From assembly GCF_042684365.1 (NCBI RefSeq), contig NZ_JBHULI010000024.1, positions 923,832 through 987,831 on the forward strand: DNA of 64,000 nucleotides, given 5' to 3'. The translations under genes were made by a program, and so were the position numbers. Under the pieces are notes generated by a model, which did not search any database, had not been told where the DNA came from, and was given only the letters and a program-made list of their open reading frames with translations. This document shows positions 16,545 through 24,414 of the stretch, one piece after another; the first letter of the stretch is position 1; each line of letters opens with the position of its first letter. This stretch comes from Gracilimonas halophila. Its GTDB lineage: Bacteria > Bacteroidota > Rhodothermia > Balneolales > Balneolaceae.

Positions 16545-17790
16545 AAACATAATGGTAGGTCTTGATATAGGGACCACCAAAATTTGCGCAATCGTAGCCT
16601 CAATCGATGAACAGGAACGTATTCACATCCTCGGGGTGGGTAAAGCTCACAGTGACGGGCTGAACCGTGGAGTTGTGGTCAACATTGACAAAACCGTAAA
16701 TGCCATCAAAGATGCCATTGCCCAGGCAGAACTGGCTTCCGGCATCCAGGTGAACTCGGTGAATGTAGGTATAGCCGGTGACCATATTCGCAGTATGCGA
16801 AGCAAAGGTGTAATCACCATCAATAACAAAGACAACGAAATTACAGCTAAAGATGTGGAGCGCCTGCTCGAAGATTGCCAGCGCATTATGCTCCCTACCG
16901 ACCAGCAGATCCTCCACGTAATTCCACAAGAATTTGTGGTTGACGGACAAGATGGAATAAGCGATCCGGTTGGAATGAGTGGGATGCGTATGGAAGCGGA
17001 GGTCCACATTATTACCGGGCTTGTTTCCGCAGCTAAGAACATGTACCGCTGTGTGGAACGTGCCGGATATCAGGTAGCTGACCTTATCCTTGAGCCGCTT
17101 GCCTCCTCCTATTCCGTATTGGATGAAGAGGAAAAAGAGGCCGGAGTGGTTTTGGTTGATATCGGGGGCGGTACCACTGACCTCGCCATCTTCCAGGATA
17201 ACACTATCAGACATACGGCTGTAGTTGCAATAGCCGGACAAAAAGTGACCGACGATATTCGTCTGGGACTCAGCGTTCTGGATGATCAAGCCGAAACCCT
17301 AAAGCGTAAGCACGGTGAAAGTTATGCTGACCTTATCGAAGAAGATGAAGTAATCACAGTCCCCGGTATCGCAGGCAGGCCTCCCAAAGAAATTACAAAA
17401 AGCATCCTGGCTAAGATCGTTCAGGCCCGGATGGAAGAGATCCTCGAGATAGTGGGTATTGAGATCAAACGCAGTGGATATGCTGATTCAATGAGCGCAG
17501 GAGTGGTTATAACCGGCGGAGGTTCATTGATCAAGAACATTTGTCCACTCGCAAACGAAATTTTAGGACTGGATGCCAAAGTGGGAATTCCATTGGGCAT
17601 TACAGGCGGACTGAAAGAAGAAGTAAACAGCCCAATCTACGCTACAGGCGTTGGTTTGGTAATGCATGCTCTTCGCTCAGGGACATCAAACAATCAAACG
17701 ATGATGCCATCATCATCTCAGGGAACCAACGTTGAGCAGGTGATGCAGAAGATCACCGAGCGTATGAAGAGTTGGTTCAAAGAACTTTAA
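16531..17790 (+). CDS. ftsA: Cell division ATPase FtsA
   Basis: Actin-like ATPase of 419 residues that tethers FtsZ to the membrane and recruits the divisome. The phosphate-1 motif GLDIGTTKICAIVA, the 1C/SHS2 domain region (VNVGIAGDHIRSM), the phosphate-2 block VLVDIGGGTTDLA and the adenosine motif VITGGGSLIKNI are all present. The last residues (QKITERMKSWFKEL) form the amphipathic membrane-targeting helix typical of FtsA. A 273-nt spacer with a nested hairpin separates it from ftsZ. Confidence 0.96.
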   Translation: MEEHENIMVGLDIGTTKICAIVASIDEQERIHILGVGKAHSDGLNRGVVVNIDKTVNAIKDAIAQAELASGIQVNSVNVGIAGDHIRSMRSKGVITINNKDNEITAKDVERLLEDCQRIMLPTDQQILHVIPQEFVVDGQDGISDPVGMSGMRMEAEVHIITGLVSAAKNMYRCVERAGYQVADLILEPLASSYSVLDEEEKEAGVVLVDIGGGTTDLAIFQDNTIRHTAVVAIAGQKVTDDIRLGLSVLDDQAETLKRKHGESYADLIEEDEVITVPGIAGRPPKEITKSILAKIVQARMEEILEIVGIEIKRSGYADSMSAGVVITGGGSLIKNICPLANEILGLDAKVGIPLGITGGLKEEVNSPIYATGVGLVMHALRSGTSNNQTMMPSSSQGTNVEQVMQKITERMKSWFKEL

Positions 17791-17829
17791 GATATGAATA
17801 TCAATGAAATAGGATATAGGGAAAAGCAT

Positions 17830-17915
17830 CCTTCAAGCGTCTGTAATACCCTGAAGCGTTGCGCTTTCGAATTCAACATAGTAAACGCTTCGAGGACCTC
17901 ACGGACGCTCGAAGG
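17830..17915. repeat. Long nested hairpin between ftsA and ftsZ
   Basis: The outer arms 17830-17841 and 17904-17915 match in 11 of 12 positions; the inner arms around 17850-17860 and 17884-17895 also pair, with one bulge. The 86-nt structure is GC-richer than its surroundings. It may be a REP-like element, a processing site or an internal expression control for ftsZ. There is no T-run after it. Confidence 0.65.
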
Positions 17916-18063
17916 TTTACTTGATCCGGTTTCAAAGAACTTTAAAAGTAAAATCAGCAATCAACAAAACAACGGAATGAAACCGTCTGACGGTGGAATT
18001 CCAAAAGCAATCATCTACAACCATAACAATCCAGTAAAACAACAACTCAAATAGGAGTTAAAA

Positions 18064-19398
18064 ATGGCTAACAATTCACGTTTCTTTTTCGACGAACAGA
18101 GCCAGGAAAACGCTAAGATCAAAGTGATCGGCGTAGGCGGCGGTGGCGGTAACGCCATAAACAATATGATAAACATGGGCCTCGAAAGTGTGGAGTATAT
18201 CGCGCTTAATACCGATGCCCAGGCACTCAAGAACAGCATGGCAGATATCAAGATCCAGGTAGGCTCAGCCCTTACCAACGGACTTGGCGCCGGAGCGCGT
18301 CCCGAGATCGGGCGTGAAGCGGTAGAGGAAAACCGTCATGAAATTGAAGAATCCATTGAAAATGCCGATATGGTATTTGTAACGGCAGGAATGGGCGGTG
18401 GAACCGGAACCGGGGGAGCTCCAGTGGTAGCCGGAATCGCCAAGCGCCGGGGAATCTTAACTGTGGGTATCATCACTACCCCATTTGAATGTGAGGGCAA
18501 GGTCCGTAAGAAGTATGCTCTTGAAGGAATCACTGAACTCAAGAAAAACTGTGATACGGTAATAGTGATCCCTAACGAGCGACTCCTCGACATTGCTGAT
18601 GAGAACACTTCCCTGATGGAAGCCTTCGCAATGGCTAACGAAGTACTTTACAATGCTACGCGCGGTATCAGTGACCTGATCCTCATGCCCGGACTCATCA
18701 ACCTTGACTTTGCTGATGTTCGAACAACTATGAGCGACGGTGGCGCTGCCATTATGGGATCGGCCACAGCTGAAGGTCCGGACAGAGCTGAGAAAGCAGC
18801 ACGGGCTGCTATCAACTCCCCGCTTTTAGATGGAGTAAGCATTCGCGGTGCCCGTAACGTACTGGTAAATATCTCAGCGGGTTCCAACCTCGGAATGCGT
18901 GAGACCACAACCGCTACCAATATCATCCATGAAGAGGCCGGTGAAAATGCCGAGATCATATTGGGTACGGTATTGGATGAGAACTTCGGAGATGAGATCC
19001 GCGTAACGGTGATCTCAACAGGATTCGACCTTGCAGAAGACCGTTCAACAGCTAAGGTTGCCGGAAATAAAGAGCCATCATTGAATAAGGCTGCTCAAAA
19101 TGCTCAGGCACATATTCAAAGCCAAAGATCAAAAAAGGAATCCGATGTACCTGACCGATTCCCACGTGGAACCGGAGATTACTACAAAGGTGAAAATAAC
19201 CTCAAAAAACTGGACACTCCTTCCTATCTCCGTCGCGACCTGAATGTTCGCAAGCAGGAAGAGAATATCGAAGTGCCCGATGAGGAAGAACAACAAGGCG
19301 AAGCTCAGGATAACATCGCCCCATTTCAAAGTCGCACCGAGCGCATCCGAAAGGACGATACTGAGCAACCGGCATTTCTCCGAAAAATTATGGACTGA
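18064..19398 (+). CDS. ftsZ: Tubulin-like division GTPase FtsZ
   Basis: A 444-residue FtsZ that builds the Z ring. It shows GVGGGGGNAIN at the N-terminus, the tubulin signature GGGTGTGGAPV, the T7-loop region NLDFADVRTTM and a long charged linker, ending in the conserved C-terminal peptide QPAFLRKIMD that binds FtsA. A strong AGGAG lies 7 nt before the ATG, clearer than for other genes of the cluster, which suggests separately boosted translation. It is the last gene of the dcw cluster and is followed by an intrinsic terminator. Confidence 0.97.
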   Translation: MANNSRFFFDEQSQENAKIKVIGVGGGGGNAINNMINMGLESVEYIALNTDAQALKNSMADIKIQVGSALTNGLGAGARPEIGREAVEENRHEIEESIENADMVFVTAGMGGGTGTGGAPVVAGIAKRRGILTVGIITTPFECEGKVRKKYALEGITELKKNCDTVIVIPNERLLDIADENTSLMEAFAMANEVLYNATRGISDLILMPGLINLDFADVRTTMSDGGAAIMGSATAEGPDRAEKAARAAINSPLLDGVSIRGARNVLVNISAGSNLGMRETTTATNIIHEEAGENAEIILGTVLDENFGDEIRVTVISTGFDLAEDRSTAKVAGNKEPSLNKAAQNAQAHIQSQRSKKESDVPDRFPRGTGDYYKGENNLKKLDTPSYLRRDLNVRKQEENIEVPDEEEQQGEAQDNIAPFQSRTERIRKDDTEQPAFLRKIMD

Positions 19399-19507
19399 GT
19401 TTTGCCGCTGACATCGGTTCTCTCCCGGTACCATGGGAATGGTATCTCTGAGAGCCACTGATTTTACTGGATTATAGCTTCATCAAAGCTATAGATTGCT
19501 AACAACA

Positions 19508-19543
19508 GAAGAAGCCCTTTGATCGGGGCTTCTTCTTTTTTTT
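19508..19543 (+). terminator. Intrinsic terminator after ftsZ
   Basis: Perfect 10-bp GC-containing arms (19508-19517 and 19526-19535) with an 8-nt loop, then a run of eight T (19536-19543). It marks the end of the dcw transcript. Confidence 0.93.
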
Positions 19544-19587
19544 ATGTTTTTTGATGGCTTCAGTTTTAATTGATACTGATAGTGCAT

Positions 19588-20400
19588 CTACAAAATCCCC
19601 CATATAAGTCGGGTTGCCATAGCCACGGCCAGAATTGCAAAGCCCCATTGCAAATATTTTCTTTTGATTTTTTGATTAAGGAAAGCTCCGCCAAAACCAC
19701 CGATCAATCCGCCAATAGCAAGAGGAAAAGCGGCTCCAAAATCAACATATCCCATTGAGAATTCGGTGACTCCTGAAACAGCTCCCGGCTCAAGAGCAAG
19801 CTGAAGCCAGCCGGAAGTTACCATCAGGATCATAGCCAAATGGGAAACACTGACCGCTTTCTTAAATGGCTGATGGTAGAACAAATTCATGATCGGCACC
19901 ATAATTCCTCCCCCTCCAACTCCCGCAAGTGCAGCTACAAATCCACCACACCCACCGGCTACAAAGGATTGCTTAGTGGTAAGCAGTTCAAACTCCCTGT
20001 CATATTCATCTTTTTTATCTTTACCTCTGCCAAACATCATATATGCCACATAAAGCAGCATGATAGAGAAAAAGATCACGAATTCGGTTCGACTGTAGTA
20101 TGGTGATGTGATCACTAATTTTCCCAAATACACTCCAAGAACGCCCATCAGACCGAGTTTAAGTCCTTCACTCCAAAACATATTATCCTGTATATATTGC
20201 CGGACAATACTTCCCGATGCAGCAATGAACGTACAAAATAATCCTGAAGCTACCGTCCAAAGTACAGGGTTTTCAACCCCGGCTCCCTCAAATAAAAAGA
20301 AAAGGACCGGTGTGAAAATTATTCCACCCCCTATACCAAGCAATCCGGCAAGTATTCCCGCTATCAATCCAACCAACAACAAAAGTAACAGCTCAACCAA
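19588..20400 (-). CDS. TauE/SafE (TSUP) family permease
   Basis: A 270-residue polytopic membrane protein of the TSUP family, which exports sulfite, sulfoacetate or related organic anions; the substrate here cannot be told. The N-terminal repeat motif GILAGLLGIGGGIIFTPVL and its second copy (AALAGVGGGGIMVPIM) mark the two half-repeats, and about eight hydrophobic segments are visible. The start is TTG at 20400 and overlaps the end of the PhzF-like gene by 8 nt, so the two are probably co-transcribed. Confidence 0.85.
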   Translation of the reverse strand: MVELLLLLLVGLIAGILAGLLGIGGGIIFTPVLFFLFEGAGVENPVLWTVASGLFCTFIAASGSIVRQYIQDNMFWSEGLKLGLMGVLGVYLGKLVITSPYYSRTEFVIFFSIMLLYVAYMMFGRGKDKKDEYDREFELLTTKQSFVAGGCGGFVAALAGVGGGGIMVPIMNLFYHQPFKKAVSVSHLAMILMVTSGWLQLALEPGAVSGVTEFSMGYVDFGAAFPLAIGGLIGGFGGAFLNQKIKRKYLQWGFAILAVAMATRLIWGIL

Positions 20401-21178
20401 CAGTGATCTCCCCTTTCAGATATGTGATCGCAAATCCTGATATCTCCACTCGATCTCCCTTCATTTCGCATATTAAATCACCGCCTCTTTTTGAGATCTG
20501 GCGGGCATTTAACCTGTCTTTGCTCAGTTTCTTGCTCCAATATGGCGTGCTTTTGGTGTGAGCTGAACCCGTAACCGGATCTTCATCCACTCCCGATTGC
20601 GGAGCAAAGAACCGGGAAACAAAATCAACCTCATCACCGGGTGCAGTTACTATGATACCTCGGGCTTCTACTTCGCTTAACATTTTAATGTCAGGATTCA
20701 GTGCTGCCACTTCCTCTTCTGAATTCAGCACTACCATATAGTCGTCAGACTTATAGACTTCGGGTGTTTTCGGAATTCCCAGAGCCTGAAACATCACATC
20801 GGGCGCCTCGACTTTTTCCATATGGTCTGCGGGGAAATTCATCAAAAGCCGATTCCCACTTTTACCTACATTGAGCAACCCGCTACGTGTCTTGAACACG
20901 AGTTCATCTTCCGGATAGCCAAGTTCCTCAAACAAAACATGGGCCGTGGCAAGTGTGGCATGTCCACACAGATCAACTTCCACCGTGGGAGTAAACCATC
21001 GCAATCGATAACTCTCGCCTTCTTTCACAAAAAATGCGGTTTCTGAGAGATTGTTTTCGGCTGCGATATTCTGCATTTGTTCATCTGACAGCCATTCGTC
21101 TAAAGGAACGACTGCAGCAGGATTTCCCGCAAATAATTCAGATGTAAACGCATCAACTTGGTATATAGGTAAACTCAT
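20393..21178 (-). CDS. PhzF-family isomerase
   Basis: A 261-residue member of the PhzF/DAP-epimerase-fold family. It shows YQVDAFTSELFAGNPAAV at the N-terminus, the NNLSETAFF block with the catalytic Glu, the substrate region DLCGHATLATAHVL and the second-domain DEDPVTGSAHT. Family members isomerise small organic acids, and only some make phenazines; no other phenazine gene is near, so the true substrate is unknown. It is upstream of and overlaps the TSUP permease gene, suggesting a linked metabolite and exporter. Confidence 0.88.
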   Translation of the reverse strand: MSLPIYQVDAFTSELFAGNPAAVVPLDEWLSDEQMQNIAAENNLSETAFFVKEGESYRLRWFTPTVEVDLCGHATLATAHVLFEELGYPEDELVFKTRSGLLNVGKSGNRLLMNFPADHMEKVEAPDVMFQALGIPKTPEVYKSDDYMVVLNSEEEVAALNPDIKMLSEVEARGIIVTAPGDEVDFVSRFFAPQSGVDEDPVTGSAHTKSTPYWSKKLSKDRLNARQISKRGGDLICEMKGDRVEISGFAITYLKGEITVG

Positions 21179-21331
21179 GATGTATTAATTTCAGGTTCGA
21201 AATTTAAAACCTACTCTTAAGTTTTCATTTTGAATTACTTGGCAATGTAGGGGCATTTATTAATTAATTAAACCCTTAAGTACTGCCCCCGTTCCATAGA
21301 TTTTAATTCGCATATTCACTCACTACTCCCT

Positions 21332-21339
21332 TATCTTTG
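21332..21339 (+). promoter_or_regulatory. Bacteroidota-type -7 element before TonB receptor gene
   Basis: TATCTTTG fits the Bacteroidota -7 consensus TAnnTTTG and lies 34 nt before the receptor ATG. No good TTG -33 element is seen at the expected distance. Upstream, GGGGCA and TGCCCC (around 21250-21290) form inverted arms flanking an AT-rich palindrome, a possible operator. Confidence 0.4.
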
Positions 21340-21373
21340 CGGCGATCTAACTACTATTCAATAACTATTACCT

Positions 21374-23371
21374 ATGAGATATCTATTTACATTATTATTC
21401 CTTTTTCTGATAGTTGAAACTCCAAAAGCCCAGATAGAAGCCGAACTCGACTCTATTGATGTTACCGCATCAAGAATATCTACTTCTATTTCTGAAAGCG
21501 GGAAGAATGTATCTGTGATAACGGCAGAACAGATCGGTGAAATGCCGGTGCAATCAGTGGACGATCTTTTGCGTAGTCTTCCCGGCATCAATATAAACGG
21601 ACGTGCAGGATTTGGTGTACAAGCCGATGTGGGAGTTCGCGGCAGTACCTTTTCTCAAGTAATGTTTCTTCTGGATAATACTCCTCTAAATGACCCGCTT
21701 ACCGCTCACTTTAATACCAATATTCCGGTTGCGCTTTCTGAGATCGCTCAGATCGAATTGATCCGCGGACCGGCAAGTACTTCGTTCGGGGCAGATGCCG
21801 TTGGAGGTGTGGTTCACATCAAAACAAAAGCATACATGATGAAAGAGATCGAAGCGGATGACAACCTTCAAACCCGTACAAATCTCGATATTTCAGCAGG
21901 GGAAAATAACCTTCGTATCATTGACGCCACTGCAGGGGTTGCAAAAAAAAATGTTCGTTTCAGTACTTCTTTTCGAACGGCTTCCTCTGATGGAGAGCAG
22001 CTCACCAATCCCGGTTTTGAAGAAGGTGTGTCTTCTGAAGAAAACTACAATACCTATTTCGACATGATGAATCTCTCTGCAGCTTTGTCTGTAAATTTAG
22101 GCGAAAACTGGAATTGGTATGTCCGTTCTGGGCTTGAAAATCGTGACTTTAATGCTCGCTACTTTTATACCAGAAGTATTGTGGATGAGTCCATAGAGGA
22201 AATTGAAAGTCGGTGGGCACTTTCTGCTCTGACATATGAGAATAATAATCACCGTTCCGAGATCAATTTCTCTTACCGGGATGTAGAAGATGTCTTTGAC
22301 TTTCTACCGGGTACCATTCCGGCAAACGTCCATCAAACAGGTTCTCTATTTTTAAATGGTTCTCACCAATATGAGCTGAATTCCGATCAACTGACCTCAG
22401 TCTCCGGATCATTGAACTACATGCGTTTTATGATCGGCGGACAACTACTCAATAAACAGATCGAAAGTACTGACCGGGGAGATCATGAAAATACTTCATG
22501 GGGAATCTATGGGATCCATACCATGAACTATGATTTTGGACTTAGCATGACAACCAGTCTTCGCCTTCAGTTTAACCCGATCAGCGACCTTACCTTTTTA
22601 CCACAGATAAGTGCTGCGTATGATCTTGGAACTGTAAACCTCAGAACCTCAATTGGGCGAGCTATTCGTGAAGGTGATTTCACCGAACGATATATTTCCT
22701 CTGAAATTCCAAACCTAACACCCGGTCGAAATATTGGAAATCCTGATCTTCTTCCTGAAGAATCCACCACTTTTGACTTCGGTCTTGACTGGACACCGGC
22801 TAACAACCTTAGATTCTCACCCACTTTCTTCTACCGCAGTTCATCTAATTTGATCGACTACGCAGTTACGAATTCCAATAACATCAATAATGCCGATAAT
22901 CTTCAACCTAATGAAGAGTATTTTTATGCCTCTAACATTTCAGAATCAGAGGCGATCGGAATTGAGTTCATATCATCCTTTACTTCTGAACTGGGTACAA
23001 ACGCTAGCTTACGAACAGAACCTGGATATACGTACATCAGAACCACAAGTGATCAAAATACGGTTTCCAGATATATCGCCAACCACCCATCACATCAGGT
23101 AAGTTTTGATCTTTCCCTGATCGTTGGGAATCTTTCCATACAATCACAATCCATGTATAATGTCCGTTCGGAAGAAGCAGCGGTCTTGATCAATGCCGAA
23201 GTGCCTGACCAATATTTCCTGACGAACTTAAAGGTAGGATTTAAACCTTTCGGCAATAACTTCCAGCTCTACACTCAGATCCTGAATGTTACAGACACAC
23301 AATATCAGGAAATTCTTGGAGCCCCGATGCCAGGAAGATGGATACTTGGCGGAGTTAAATATGGCCTTTAA
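21374..23371 (+). CDS. TonB-dependent outer-membrane receptor
   Basis: A 665-residue receptor with a signal peptide (about residues 1-19, ending PKAQ), a TonB-box-like start (IDVTASRIS), a plug domain (VDDLLRSLPGININGRAG, GVRGSTFSQVMFLLDN, IELIRGPASTSFGADAVGG) and a 22-strand barrel that ends PMPGRWILGGVKYGL. The short length and plug resemble the BtuB/CirA group that takes up cobalamin or siderophores, but no riboswitch or uptake genes adjoin, so the substrate is open. It is a single-gene unit with its own terminator. Confidence 0.92.
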   Translation: MRYLFTLLFLFLIVETPKAQIEAELDSIDVTASRISTSISESGKNVSVITAEQIGEMPVQSVDDLLRSLPGININGRAGFGVQADVGVRGSTFSQVMFLLDNTPLNDPLTAHFNTNIPVALSEIAQIELIRGPASTSFGADAVGGVVHIKTKAYMMKEIEADDNLQTRTNLDISAGENNLRIIDATAGVAKKNVRFSTSFRTASSDGEQLTNPGFEEGVSSEENYNTYFDMMNLSAALSVNLGENWNWYVRSGLENRDFNARYFYTRSIVDESIEEIESRWALSALTYENNNHRSEINFSYRDVEDVFDFLPGTIPANVHQTGSLFLNGSHQYELNSDQLTSVSGSLNYMRFMIGGQLLNKQIESTDRGDHENTSWGIYGIHTMNYDFGLSMTTSLRLQFNPISDLTFLPQISAAYDLGTVNLRTSIGRAIREGDFTERYISSEIPNLTPGRNIGNPDLLPEESTTFDFGLDWTPANNLRFSPTFFYRSSSNLIDYAVTNSNNINNADNLQPNEEYFYASNISESEAIGIEFISSFTSELGTNASLRTEPGYTYIRTTSDQNTVSRYIANHPSHQVSFDLSLIVGNLSIQSQSMYNVRSEEAAVLINAEVPDQYFLTNLKVGFKPFGNNFQLYTQILNVTDTQYQEILGAPMPGRWILGGVKYGL

Positions 23372-23391
23372 AAGTCTTTAAGAACTGATTA

Positions 23392-23430
23392 AACGCATTA
23401 ATATGCAGGCGCATATTAATGCGTTATTTA
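23392..23430 (+). terminator. Terminator after TonB receptor gene
   Basis: Perfect 15-bp arms (23392-23406 and 23411-23425) with a 4-nt loop, followed by ATTTATTTT. It lies 20 nt after the receptor stop. Confidence 0.8.
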
Positions 23431-23480
23431 TTTTCAGCAAGTTAACTCGCATCAGTTATCATTATTCACGCTCGCTGAGT

Positions 23481-23506
23481 CGTTCCAACGCAGAGCGTGT
23501 GGAACG
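23481..23506. repeat. REP hairpin 1, upstream of second RAYT
   Basis: Imperfect palindrome of the form CGTTCC-ACGC-AGA-GCGT-GGAACG. It belongs to the same set as the hairpins at 23539, 24173 and 24306, which flank the RAYT gene. Confidence 0.85.
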
Positions 23507-23538
23507 AGGATGAAGAGTAACTGAAACCATCCCAGACT

Positions 23539-23563
23539 CGCTCCTACGCTCTGCGTTGGAGCG
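23539..23563. repeat. REP hairpin 2, upstream of second RAYT
   Basis: CGCTCC-ACGC-TCT-GCGT-GGAGCG with single unpaired T on each side. Its loop orientation (TCT) is opposite to that of hairpin 1 (AGA), so the two make an inverted pair, as in REP doublets. Confidence 0.85.
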
Positions 23564-23632
23564 GACTCTCTACTATAAAAGAAAAATTCTACTGTAAGGA
23601 ATTGCTTTCCCATCGCTCTAACTATCAAAAAC

Positions 23633-24172
23633 ATGGGAAGAAGCAGATACAAAATACTGGACGAGAGATATCCTTACTTTATAACAACAACAGTGATAAA
23701 TAGATATCCGGTATTTGAGCAAGTAGAATTTGCTCAAATAATTACTGACGGTCTAAACTTTTTAGTTGATGAAAGAGATATTGATATATACGCCTACGTG
23801 ATCATGCCTGATCATATCCATATTATTGCAAAAGGAAAAAACTTGGGAAAACATGTCTCGAGCTTTAAATCCTATTCTGCACGCAGAATTATTGATTCTC
23901 TGGAAAGAAATAAAATGCGCTATTTTCTAAACGCATTTAAAGAAGCTAAACGAAAATTCAAAAAAGATCAGACTCATCAATTTTGGGCAGAAGGATACCA
24001 TCCTAAGCAAATATTTAATACTGATGTGATGAAACAAAAGATAGGATATATACACTATAATCCTGTTAAAGCCGGATTAGCCGCTCATCCCAAAACTTGG
24101 AAAAATTCATCATTTGGTAATTATAACGGAAAAACTTCGGGTTCAGTCAAGATAAATTTATTTAACAGATAG
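23633..24172 (+). CDS. REP-associated tyrosine transposase (RAYT), second type
   Basis: A 179-residue HUH transposase with FITTTVINRYPVF at the N-terminus, the HUH pair in MPDHIHIIA, and a C-terminal half with SFKSYSARRI, FWAEGYHPKQI and the family ending KIGYIHYNPVKAGL. Tyr residues in the WAEGYH block are the candidates for the nucleophile. It differs from the RAYT at 1612-2283 in length and sequence. Four REP hairpins with a shared core lie within 220 nt of the gene on both sides, the usual sign of a resident RAYT and its substrates. Confidence 0.88.
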   Translation: MGRSRYKILDERYPYFITTTVINRYPVFEQVEFAQIITDGLNFLVDERDIDIYAYVIMPDHIHIIAKGKNLGKHVSSFKSYSARRIIDSLERNKMRYFLNAFKEAKRKFKKDQTHQFWAEGYHPKQIFNTDVMKQKIGYIHYNPVKAGLAAHPKTWKNSSFGNYNGKTSGSVKINLFNR

Positions 24173-24202
24173 CTTTCGTTCTAACGCAGAGCGAGTGGAA
24201 AG
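24173..24202. repeat. REP hairpin 3, directly after second RAYT stop
   Basis: CTTTC-ACGC-AGA-GCG-GGAAAG form, with the same core as hairpin 1. It begins at the base after the RAYT stop codon. Confidence 0.75.
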
Positions 24203-24305
24203 AGGTATCTTTACATAGGCTGAGAGTTTGGGAACGAGGGTGAGTTTTTATAAAGGCTGAGTGGATTTGAGAGCGAAGCTTAAGAGTAACAGGCATAAAC
24301 ACGAC

Positions 24306-24330
24306 TCGCTGCAACGCTCTGAGTTGGAGC
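24306..24330. repeat. Degenerate REP hairpin 4
   Basis: Degenerate copy with ACGCTCTGAGT core and GCT...AGC arms. Further half-copies (GGGAACGAG) are seen near 24230 and 24357. Confidence 0.6.
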
Positions 24331-24414
24331 AGATAATTGCTGTCTTCTCAAGCTTGGGAACGAGCACTTCTACCTTTATCTTTAAGAGTTTGAGAATCAT
24401 CCCAACATCCTTCA

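Noticed and set aside
16600..17289. A 229-codon minus-strand open frame opposite ftsA
   Set aside because: It is fully antisense to a strongly conserved ftsA and has no family features.
17794..18054. An 86-codon open frame between ftsA and ftsZ
   Set aside because: Its middle is the nested hairpin, the product is low in complexity, and there is no sign of a start signal; better read as spacer.
21179..21373. A cobalamin riboswitch before the BtuB-like TonB receptor gene
   Set aside because: No B12-box-like sequence or matching fold was seen in the 195-nt leader; only an AT-rich palindrome and a GGGGCA/TGCCCC pair.
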